Assembly: GCA_027604005.1 (NCBI GenBank)
Contig: JADGJT010000040.1
Span: forward strand, 1-64,000
Source of the DNA: Dinochytrium kinnereticum
Taxonomy: Eukaryota > Chytridiomycota > Chytridiomycetes > Chytridiales > Chytridiaceae
Length of the DNA stretch: 64,000 nt
Reading direction: 5' to 3'
Below, one piece after another: positions 55,097 through 64,000 of this stretch. The position numbers were made by a program, and so were the translations under genes. The notes under the pieces are model-generated. The model made no database searches, had not been told where the DNA came from, and worked only from the letters and a program-made list of their open reading frames with translations. Positions within the stretch are counted from its first letter, which is position 1. Every line of letters begins with the position of its first letter.

Positions 55097-55522
55097 GGTC
55101 GATACATTTTGCTTGCTTTTTTTCTTCTTTTCCTTCTTCTTTTTCGAGTCAACACTTCTTCTTCTTCTCTTTTTTTTTTTTTTTTTGTTTTTCTTGGTTT
55201 CAAACACGTAATTTCTTTTTTTGTTTGCTTTGTTTTTCTTCTTCTGTCGGATATTTTTATACTTCTTTTTTTCATCTTAACAACAATATTCCCGTTTGTT
55301 TTTGTTTTTTTTTTACCATTTTCATCTTATTGGCATCATTTTTCTGATACCTCAGCATCTGGATTCCAACCATACAATCAACAATAAAAAGGCTTAACAG
55401 ATTTGCCATAAGGTATTATTATCGACTATTTGATACACAGGAGATTGAAACGCCGCAATATGAATAAATATGTGACAGAAAGATATCAGAATGCAGATGG
55501 AATGAATGAGACAGAAAGTAGC
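55097..55522. other. Convergent T-rich intergenic region
   Basis: 426 bases between the 3' ends of the presenilin and WSC genes, rich in CTT/T runs (55110-55200, 55300-55315). AATAAAAAG at 55383-55391 may be a poly-A signal for the plus-strand gene. No gene is seen. Confidence 0.4.
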
Positions 55523-56449
55523 TTAGATCAACCGCTTTTCGAAAACCATGATAGTGAAAAGAACGAAAATGCAAGCAAAGAACCACGCCCTTGGATTAGG
55601 AATCTGAGATAGGGAAGATGCAGGGAACGGCTGCGATCCGATGATAGAGTAAACCGACTTTAAACCAGGACCCCCGCATATCTCCGTCAAATTATTCGAA
55701 CAGTGCATGTAGCATTCGGGATCAGGGACTCTTTGAGCTGGGAGAAAGTAGGAACAGAAACACTCTTATGAGGCAAAAGGTGTTTTTGTGAGTGTGGTGT
55801 ATGCCAGAACAAAACCAACTCACCTTGACCGAATTCAGGAGCGGAGTAGTAGAATCCTAGCTTCTTGCAGTTAGCATGGCATTCAAAAACGTCTGTCAAG
55901 TTTGTCTCGGATCTCTTTGTCATGACCTTTGCAGTGTCGTTATAACAACCCTGATACTGAAACCTTGTGGTGTTATAGCTGGAGGAACAGGAGTTAGGAA
56001 AGGTAATAAGAGAGGTGCTTACCCGAAGCTGACGTTAATTCTCGGAGAAACAGAGTAAACCGATAACCTGAATGGACCCCCACACATCGCATTCGGTTCT
56101 CCTTTGCAAGGTATGTTGCACTCTGTCATTGGCGCACTCTGAGGAGGCACGAGGTTATCACAGAAGCACTCTGTTCCGTACTCCATTCCGAAGAATGGGA
56201 ATCCAAGCTTGGTGCATTCATCATGGCATTTGTTGGGTGAGGTTTGATCACCAGAGTAGCCCAAGACCCTTAATGCTCTTGGGTTGCCTGAATCTTGGTA
56301 ACATCCCTAACGAATAATCTATGAGATTCGCACTCCTTTAACCGCTGCATTACCAAAGATTCAAAGCTGGCTGTAGCAGCTGTGATTATGGAATTGAACA
56401 AGAGGGACAGATAGATGGCTGTTGTGGACGATAACATTCCACAAACCAT
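55523..56449 (-). CDS. Membrane protein with two WSC domains
   Basis: Four exons: 56354-56449, 56023-56306, 55824-55963, 55523-55764; 253 residues. Exon 1 encodes a signal peptide (TAIYLSLLFNSIITAATA). Two WSC carbohydrate-binding domains follow. The first runs GCYQDSGNPRAL ... CHDECTKLGFPFFGMEYGTECFC ... CNIPCKGEPNAMCGGPFRLSVYS; the second runs GCYNDTAK ... CHANCKKLGFYYSAPEFGQECFC ... CYMHCSNNLTEICGGPGLKSVYS, assembled across exons 3 and 4. The C-terminus is a hydrophobic span (WFFACIFVLFTIMVFEK), making a type I membrane protein or an anchored wall protein with almost no cytosolic tail. WSC domains bind wall glucans; yeast Wsc proteins sense wall stress but have long tails, so this one is more likely a surface lectin than a sensor. 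Confidence 0.85.
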
Positions 56450-56461
56450 TCAAATATGGCA

Positions 56462-56526
56462 ATTCCCAAAAAGAATAAATATCATTACGACCATTCCCAA
56501 AAAGAATAAATATCATTACGACCATT
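56462..56526. repeat. 31-base direct tandem duplication
   Basis: Two perfect copies of a 31-base unit beginning ATTCCCAAAAAG and ending CATTACGACC (56462-56492 and 56493-56523), with the first bases of a third. It lies in the 111-base gap between the RSPH14 stop (56561) and the WSC start (56449), so it sits in the WSC promoter/leader and the RSPH14 3' region. Confidence 0.95.
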
Positions 56527-56560
56527 CTTTTATTTTCCACCTCTGCACTTCAGTCTAAAT

Positions 56561-58124
56561 CTAAGGTCTCCACGTAATAACCGCAATTGCTTTCCTCGCG
56601 GCGTCGGAAAGCTGCCTGTTTTTAGATTGTTGGAGGCCATCGAGCTGAGAGCACAGTTACTAATTCATTCTAAAAGTCAACTTGGAAGACACCAAAGCCT
56701 ACCTTTTTCAGACTCCCATGAAGCTGGAACCTTCCTCTGTAATCCTCAGCGACATTCGTTATTGTCTTTAAAGAAAAGATATTAAGCTATTTATGCTTGC
56801 TTCAGCTTAAATCTCACCTTTACAACATTTAACAAAACGGACTCGTTGGTGTCGTCTAAGAGCTCCATAAGAATGGTAACTGCGTTCTCCCGGACCATGA
56901 TACGTTTCGCCTCACAGTCAATCGTAATACTAGGGGCAATGTAAGCAGTAGCATCCCTTCATACTTGACCTTACCTCATCAACGCGCCAGCAGCAGCAGC
57001 CCTAACGCTAGCTTTCTTATCCGTCATCATCCTAATCAGAACGTTTACAGTTTCTCCCTTGACAGCTATTTGCTTTCCCTCGGGATGGAAGCTGGCGGTA
57101 AAGTTAGTGGAAAGTAAGGCACTCCGATTCCGTTACCTCAGCATCATGACGCATCTGGCAGCGGCGACTTTCGTCTCTGGAACAGGTTCCGTCTTAAGAA
57201 GATGAGTGAAAACGCTCATAGCATCGCTCTCGATGGCCTCCTTTGGCATCCATGGTGTCGTTCCCAGCCTTATGCACTGATACAGCGTGTCGAGAATCAT
57301 CACCTGAATATCCATCCGCTCAGATGGAAGTTTCTTTACCAGTGGTGTAAGAAGATTGTAAATGAGAAGGTTTTGGACCCCTAGGAGTGGTAAGATTTAA
57401 AAACGGCTTCTCTAATCCAATAATAAGACAGATATTACCAGATTGTTGCGTAGTAAGCTTCAAAAATACTTCGTGTAAGTTTTTTCGCACAAGGTCATTC
57501 TCATCGTCAAACTAGCATGTTAAGGTTAGCCACTAATCATCAGCACCTCAATGGAGCTCTAACCAATTTCGAAAGCGAAACCAGTGTATTATTCTCCACA
57601 AGGCTCGCTCTTCCTACAGCATGGCCTTTATACATCATACATTTAATTATTCACTTTGCTAGGTTATAATGGTTCTCAAACCTGCTATGATAGAGAGGCA
57701 CTCGGTAGCTTTTTGCTTAATGGTCAAGTCCTTCTCGATCAGCATCTGCGTCAGCTTCATCACTATGCCTAAAATTGTTCAAAGACTGTCCAAAATGGCC
57801 ATCTTCACCTTCTTGAAGCCCCTGGGAGACGTTTTCGGGATTATGAAATAGGTTCGCCAAGAACACCAGAGATTTCTGCCGAACAATCAAAGTGGAATCC
57901 TCAACCTCGGAGACCTTGTTGAAGTATATGAGTGCTCAAATTGTTTCAGCTGGATATCGCACCAACTTCGGCACCGCTCCTCTTCCATATGCCAGCTGCA
58001 TTTTTGTGGGGTCTACGCCTGGAGGAAGCTGCGGAACAAGGAGCTCGCTGAGCTCCTTAGGGCTCAACCCTGACTGGTTCATGTTTATGATTCGAGCCGA
58101 AGCTGGTGCTACTGCCGTAGCCAT
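56561..58124 (-). CDS. RSPH14: Radial spoke head 14-like armadillo-repeat protein
   Basis: Ten exons: 57963-58124, 57809-57914, 57682-57768, 57564-57625, 57439-57511, 57137-57380, 56975-57091, 56818-56929, 56703-56765, 56561-56644; all junctions in phase, 369 residues (human RSPH14 348). The N-terminus has the family motif PPGVDPTKMQLAYGRGAVPKL, then armadillo-like helices: VRQKSLVFLANLFHNPENV, a GHAVGRASLVE segment like that of the animal protein, ILDTLYQCIRLG, AAARCVMML, KASVRAAAAGALM and the C-terminal LSDAARKAIAVITWRP. RSPH14 (RTDR1) is a component of axonemal radial spokes in motile cilia and flagella. Its presence means the organism makes flagellated cells (zoospores). It is intron-dense compared with its neighbours, as often seen for old eukaryotic genes in chytrids. 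Confidence 0.85.
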
Positions 58125-58456
58125 GGTAGATATAAGAGCTGAGCAGGTGGTTCGCTATCAAGGTGCAGAGATGGTTGAATGTGTGTAAATCTTGTGCCCC
58201 TCCACCAGATTGTAAGTGTGAGGATGCGTAAAGCGAATGGAGGAGCGGCAATCAGCCGGTAAGCAAGGCATGTGGTTCTGCATGTTGTCAGACGCGTCGA
58301 CTGCACGCGTCTTCAGCAGGGAGCGTCGCGTGCGGTCGTGGCAGGCGGCAAAGACGACCAACACGCAGGTTGTCAGAGCAGAGGCAGGTCGTTGCCAAAC
58401 CCCCAAAAATGCTTGTCCAACCCCGTTGAAATTCATTCCAGCAGACGATGCAGTGA
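58125..58456. other. Bidirectional promoter between RSPH14 and the disordered-protein gene
   Basis: 332 bases between two divergent starts. No TATA box is evident. Shared regulation of the two genes is possible but not shown. Confidence 0.35.
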
Positions 58457-60776
58457 ATGACAAGGCCATCACAGACGACGACGCTGGGGCGAGAGACGGC
58501 GGGCAGGGGCGGGCGACGAGACGCTGAAAGAACCGCATCGCTTTCAAGGACGGCGTCCCGCCGCAGACACTCATCCCGCTCGAGGAGAGAGGTGGTGGAT
58601 GATCAGGAAGACGAGGACGAAGCACGGGGCAGGGCCTCAAGCAGCAGTGTCTCACGGTCTCGCCCGACCTCACGGATGCCTCGGTCGGCATCACTGATTC
58701 CACCCCCAAAGCAGGATGAGAAGGGAAGGATCATCCCACTTCCAAGGACGTCATCTCTGTCTAGAGACAGCGGCGACGCCACCCTTTCTGTTGCACCATC
58801 AACCCATGTACCCGCTCGACGGTCCAGGTTGAAAGTGGGCCAAAGATCGGATTTATTGTATGAATTGGATGAGCGCGAGTCCTCGCAGGCGCATGACGAG
58901 CAGTCCAGGCAGGTTTATTCTTTTGAGATGTTGTATCTCAATGCTGACATTACATTCCCCTGGTCTCAGTAGCGACGAAGAGCAGGTCATCTTTGTTCCT
59001 CAACGCACAGCCAGCCTAAACCCCGGATTGAATGCAAACACCTCTTCTCACAAGGCAAATCCCAGCATTGAAGCCGATCTTCGCAGCCTTCATCTCTCTA
59101 ACACAGACACAGAACTGGAGGAAGCAGAAGTATGGGAGAAGGAGGCATCCGCAAAAGAAACTGCCATGGCAACGTCACCCAAATCAGACGCCTCCCCCGC
59201 AAATACCTCACGTATCAATATCGCCCCATCACGCATCAGTACCCCTACCTCCGAACTGTCACGCATCAATACTGCACCTGTTGGAGCCCTGGAGGCTTTA
59301 AAACAAAGCAGAAATGCCGCCACCAACCTCAAGCCCGTCAACCCCAACGAACATGGCGGGCACACTACTGACTCGCGCAAATTATTTTTCTCCCTCAAGA
59401 CCCAGGAAGTCATTCAAAAGCTTGACGAATCGTCCAACCCCTCCGCCTCTCTACCCTTTCGAAAGCCAACACGCCCTGCAGAGCCTTTCCCCGATATAGA
59501 CCCCGAGCTCGCCTTTATCAAGAGCGTCGACACACCCTCCGCAGTATCCGCTTCAAGCATTTATAAATATACCACGAATGCAGGATATGTTCCTCAAACT
59601 CCACAACGGGCGAATCCAAACTTTAATGTCCTTTATACCAGGTCAAGAACCGAAAGCCTTGCGTCATCGTCTTCAGGACAGGGAAGACGTGATGGACGGA
59701 TTGATATTGCCCCTAGATCTTACGACAGACAGAAAGTTCCTTTTGTCGATATGAGGATAAGAGACAAGTATCTTCACGCGCATTTTACACATCTGTACCG
59801 GGAGCCTTTGACTTCTTCTGGCGAGAGTCCACATAATGTTCTTGGGATGGATCCTGGAATGAGCCCTGAAGCTCAGGCCATGGAGTTCAGGGATAAGTTT
59901 GTCGAGGGAGACGGGTCCCCTGGATTCAGGTAACAACTCTTCCCCCGTTCTTTTTAACTATCGATGCCTAGAGAGTTTTCATTAATCCGTATGATCTAGG
60001 CATCAAATCACTTCCCCTAACTCCGACCGAGCCTTCTCATGGGTGCCATCCGACCCTGATCACTTAACTCCAGCACAATCTTCGAATCAAAGCCCACTTT
60101 TATCGTCTGTATCCTGTGATCGTCCTTTCCTTATTACTAACTCTTTGCTGCTTCTAAGAATTATGCCACCTGATTCCGCTGAATGGTCGCAAGTCATGCA
60201 TTTTGAGGAGAACGTGCACCCGCACATTACGGTTCAAAAAGCTTTCAAGCCGGCGACTAATACGGTGTTTGGATTGGTGACCCCGGAGCCTGAAGAAGAC
60301 AGGTAAGACCTTAGATGCGACGAAAGGCGTAAAATGCAGACTTGTGGCTAAATGAATGGTCTTTTAGACTGTCGCCAAAGCCGGCAGTGAGGTTACAGAG
60401 GTGGATTGGATCACCACCAGAGTAAGTTATAATTCCTCCGAACTACGATTAGACTCAATCTGCTTGTAATGAAGTCACTAATCGGAAGTTAAAAAAAGAC
60501 CGAACCTTCTTCTCGAAAGAATGGTTACATCACCTTCCCAAGCAAGTGAAGATTTTGATCATTACAGAAATCTCGATCCCGACCGTCCTATGTTAGTATT
60601 TTCCTCTTTATAGCATTATTCCTCTCCTTTTTTCGTTCTATCCTCTTCTCAGATCCTGCTTACTATATATGCCTTTCTCGAATCATAGCGACATGATCTC
60701 AGTCGACGAGCTTCTTTATGAGGATCCGTCCGTTCAGTTTCCAAAGCGAAGTTCATCAAAAACCCGGGATATTTGA
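58457..60776 (+). CDS. Large disordered Ser/Arg-rich protein, family unknown
   Basis: Exon blocks: 58457 to about 58912, about 58978-59929, 60000-60302, 60368-60421, 60520-60591, 60653-60776. The five downstream blocks join in phase and end at TGA 60774-60776. The first junction is not resolved: the strong-looking donor after 58912 leaves the frame wrong for the next block, so another donor or an altered exon is needed. The N-terminal part is Arg/Ser-rich (SLSRTASRRRHSSRSRRE). The middle part has repeated SRINIAPSRISTP-like phrases and a better conserved-looking stretch (FPDIDPELAFIKSVDTPS, KVPFVDMRIRDKYLHAHFTHLYREPL). No known domain is recognised. It could be a cytoskeletal or signalling scaffold. 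It shares a divergent promoter with RSPH14, so a flagellar role is conceivable only. A further optional in-frame 54-base intron may lie at about 60108-60161. Confidence 0.6.
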
Positions 60777-61925
60777 CGTTATGCCTGTCGTTGGGGCTCG
60801 TTTTACTTTCGTTAATAATGTCGTTGTGTTGTTCACTGGTGACGAGCCTTATGCCGCACCGTTTTCCTTTTTTCGTTTCCTTATTCACGCTTTGAAAGGC
60901 TCCTCTGAAAGTATATTCGAATTAAACGAGAACACTGTTTGAAGTTATTTAAATTCAAGCGTTCTCTCATAGTTGCAAATCTGGGTAAATCAATTCCATG
61001 TCCAACTTCTTAAAGGAAACTCCTCAGTGGATACCAACCTGGTGCACCTCTATTTCGTCTTTCTTTTCATTCCTATGATTTGTTGATTTCGATACTGTTT
61101 TTTGTGACGAGCGGTCCAGACATCGCCATTATATTTTCAGAACGAGGAAACGAAGCGGAGATCTTCCAGGCATATGTTTTGAGTTTAAGGAAGCCATCTC
61201 ATCTGCCACCCAAGTTCTTCCCAGTATCACCCTAGTTTGGTGGAGTTGAGCAGATATGGGGGGTGGCAATAGCATAAATCGCGCGGTAACTATGATAATC
61301 TTCGGATCTGTATAAACGTACCGGGCAATACATATATTTATTCTCCAATGCTGGTCAGTTTTAAAATAAAACAAAAGGAAACGCATAGCATGAAGCTAAG
61401 CAATGCCAATAATAAGCAAACCGGTATTTGAAAAAAGGAAAGGAGGAATCATCCACGATTGCAAACATGGCTCATCTCATCTCTTTGAGCTGGATCATCA
61501 ACAAGAACAGCAAAAAGAGAAATGACTAATCATGGGCTTAATAAACAAGTTGATAAATATTTACAGTCGAAAATCGGCGGCAAAAATGTAACCAAAAAAA
61601 AAAAAGTCCTTGATATAGAAACAGTAGATCAGATTTCACCAAAAAAAAAAAATTGACCCAAGCAATAAAAAAAATGATGCCTTATCACAAAAATAACCCC
61701 CGAAGCATACAATATCTTAATGAGGCAGCTACTAAAGAAAATATATAGAAAATATCAAAAGGATAGAGATGGAAAAATATACGATGTCTAAGGGATGAAA
61801 GCCGGCACATCCCCTTACAGAATCCAAAAAAAATGACGAGGAACGAATATAAAATAAAAAGAACAAAAAAAAAAGAGAAGGACCCATACTCAAGAATGCC
61901 TAATAAACGAGGCACTTCATCCACC
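60777..61925. other. Convergent intergenic region
   Basis: 1.15 kb between the 3' ends of the disordered-protein gene and the C2H2 gene. A-rich from 61580 with A runs (61599-61609, 61641-61653, 61866-61875). Nothing supported. Confidence 0.35.
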
Positions 61926-63954
61926 TCACTTGCTGTTATACCCCTGGTGTCCCTTCAATCCCTCCGAGATCAAACTTGGCGCACCACCAGTCTGCCTGTA
62001 CGGCTGCTCAACATCGACCGCGCTCAAAATCAAATCAAGCGGATTCGTCCCCCTCCTACTTCCATCCATGACAGTTCGGTACTGCGGTTCAGGGGGAGGT
62101 GAGAACGCGGATCTCGTTCCACTCGGGTAAGTTTTGTATTCCAAGGATGTCTCATTTGCTGCGTAGGTAGAGTTGGTCACGGTTGAGGAAGAAGGTAAAG
62201 GTGGTGCCGTATATTCCTGGGAAACGCTGAAAGACATTGGGAGACGATGTGTGTGGTACTGAAGAGTGTTGGATGAGTTTGATGAAGAGGGTTGAAGGAG
62301 GAGAAGAGACCGAGAGTCGTGAGCGGATGGGACGATATGTGGGGGTGGGTTTTGTTGATGACTTTGTTGATGACCATGGCCTTTCCAGCCGATCGATACC
62401 GATAATGGATTTGACGATTGCAACACCGAATTATTGGTGGGCGTGGTCGATAACGATGAAGGCGGCGTAACGGTGGTCGACCCACGTTGCTGCTGGTGCT
62501 GCATCGCTAAAGTCGGGTTTGCATAATGAAAATTAGAAGATGACGGTGAAGCCAACGGAGTTGGGACCGGAGTCGGGCATTGAAACTTTAGTCCCGTTCC
62601 TCCACGATGCTGAGATGCAATGGCGAGAGAAGGAAGGTTGACGTGTGGCCCGGAAAGAGCTGATGACGACACCTGGGGATTGGATAAAGGTGGGTTTCCG
62701 ACATGATGGTGATAGCCGAGTTCCAGATGAGTGGCCATAGCGGTGTCTGTTGTAACTGAATCATTGCCTCTGAGAGAGGCTGCTTGCCCACCGTTAACAA
62801 GAGCGGCGGCGAAGATATCTGAGGTGGTTGCTGGCTCAAGGGTTCCAGATGGGGTAAGGATATGAAGAGCGTTGCTACCAGTGGTATGAACCCGAACGTG
62901 CTTTTTTAGAATATCACTTCTGTAAAACACAGCATCGTTAGCAATTGGCCTCCTCGAACAAAGACTTTAGGGGGAAAGTAAAGAAACCCCCAAAGTGAAA
63001 ACAAGAAGCTAACCTGCTAAATCTTTTCGCACAACTCGCTACTGGACACTTAAAAGCGAAAGGCTGAGAATGCGTGCTCTTATAGTGTCTCGATAGGTGC
63101 GAGCTCCTCCCAAAAAGTCTCCCACAGCTATCGACCGGGCAAGTATAAGTCCTCTTCCCCCTCCCACTCTCCTGTGAGTACGGATGATACCCATACTCTC
63201 CTTGCTGGTACTCCGATGACCCCCCTCGGACAGCCGCCGAAACCGTATCATCGCTCAATCCACTGCACGCCGTGCTTGCATTACTGTACAAACTAACATT
63301 ACTGTTAGCACGGGGTCGCGAAATGGCCGATAAATGAGCCCAGGTCGATGATGTTTCTTCACCAGTCGGTGTGGGCACGGACGTTGTAGCTTCTGAAGAA
63401 CCGGCGGACGTGGCGGTAAGGGGACTGATGGGGGATAACTGAGAGTTTTCGGGAATACGAGGAAGAGGGTCACTCAGCGAGCGACTACGTTCCAAAAATG
63501 ACGGCGTGGCAGGCGAAGTTGATACAGTAGGGTGATTATGGTCAGTCTGATAAGACATGGAAGGATAGTAAGATCCAGCCTGGTGCTGCTGATGTTGCTG
63601 CCCCTGATGATGCGAAGGTAGATAATTCTGATACTGCTGGGATTTTGAACTCGAAATCGACAAGTCGTTAATCGGAATCTCCTCAACGGGTAGGTAAGCA
63701 GCCACGGGCGTTACTGCCTTCCTTGCAGTCCCATACGCACCTTCCCCGCCTAAAGAGGTCGGCAAAGCTGGAAGCGAATGCGAAGGAACAGCCGACTGCA
63801 TGGAATTGTGTCGACTCCCGGCCATCGAATCCCAATCTCCATTGAGCCCAAAAGACGATGACGAGATCGGTGCAACTGGAGCAGCCGGTGCAGACGATGA
63901 CAATGAAGCGCTCATCTGATCCATATCCATCGAAGCGTGGCTGGCCAGTGACAT
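61926..63954 (-). CDS. C2H2 zinc-finger transcription factor
   Basis: Two exons: 63014-63954 and 61926-62919; 644 residues. Two adjacent C2H2 fingers lie at about residues 271-325: CPVDSCGRLFGRSSHLSRHYKSTH and, split by the intron and restored in frame, CPVASCAKRFSR + SDILKKHVRVH. The linker between them contains SQPFAFKC. The rest is Ser/Pro/Gln/His-rich and disordered, typical of activation or repression regions. The finger pair resembles the Msn2/4- and Klf-like arrangement of fungal stress regulators, but the residues do not fix the target site. The start ATG at 63952-63954 is 46 bases before the window end, so an upstream exon outside the window cannot be excluded. Confidence 0.8.
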
Positions 63955-64000
63955 TCTCCTAGGGTAAGAAGTCGCAAACGATCCAGAGGAATTTGAGGGT

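Noticed and set aside
58158..58709. 183-residue minus-strand frame opposite the disordered-protein gene
   Set aside because: It overlaps both the divergent promoter and the first coding exon of the plus-strand gene and has no recognisable domain.

Overview
The window is nuclear DNA of a flagellated, early-diverging (zoosporic) fungus, most likely a chytrid. The evidence is short introns with canonical GT-AG ends in most genes, typically fungal proteins (WSC, FAS1, LysM-CAP, a lytic polysaccharide monooxygenase with chitin-binding-like tail, EDC3), and a radial-spoke component (RSPH14-like) that only makes sense in an organism with a motile 9+2 flagellum. A presenilin and a TIR-ankyrin protein, families normally missing from Dikarya, fit the same placement. 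I find 25 protein-coding genes, no convincing tRNA or rRNA, no CRISPR and no recognisable transposon. All splice models were built by eye from phase-compatible GT-AG junctions and are not supported by RNA data.

Layout. 0.3-3.4 kb: F-box/leucine-rich protein. 3.7-5.8 kb: membrane-anchored steryl-ester hydrolase/lipase. 6.6-8.0 kb: secreted LPMO-like protein. 8.5-10.6 kb (-): cofactor-independent phosphoglycerate mutase. 11.6-12.2 kb: small secreted Cys-rich protein. 13.4-15.7 kb (-): DUF3712-like membrane protein. 16.2-17.8 kb (-): Myb/SANT-like DNA-binding protein. 18.3-23.8 kb (+): a kelch ectodomain, one membrane span and an intracellular protein kinase in one gene, with a 10-N assembly gap in its last intron. 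24.2-25.4 kb: prolyl-4-hydroxylase-like oxygenase. 25.7-27.6 kb: single-pass surface protein. 27.9-31.1 kb: Dbp6/DDX51-type DEAD-box helicase. 31.4-37.4 kb (-): small membrane protein, RBR ubiquitin ligase, acyl-CoA ligase, TLC-domain protein. 37.5-39.9 kb (-): TIR + ankyrin repeats + CaaX box. 40.3-43.7 kb (-): EDC3. 44.0-50.6 kb (+): FAS1 protein, duplicated zinc-finger protein, LysM-CAP secreted protein. 52.8-55.1 kb (+): presenilin with an N-terminal MYND zinc finger. 55.5-58.1 kb (-): WSC protein and RSPH14. 58.5-60.8 kb (+): disordered protein. 61.9-64.0 kb (-): C2H2 transcription factor.

The genes do not form one pathway. Themes are cell surface and wall (LPMO, WSC, FAS1, LysM-CAP, kelch-kinase, surface LRR-like protein), lipid metabolism (lipase, acyl-CoA ligase, TLC), RNA metabolism (EDC3, DDX51) and signalling with unusual architectures (kelch-TM-kinase, TIR-ANK-CaaX, MYND-presenilin). 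The three signalling proteins are the best candidates for something undescribed.

A sequence-level feature runs across many genes: the coding strand is C-rich at the beginning of an exon and G-rich at its end, with the skew flipping back inside the intron, so GC skew forms a sawtooth in phase with the splice sites.
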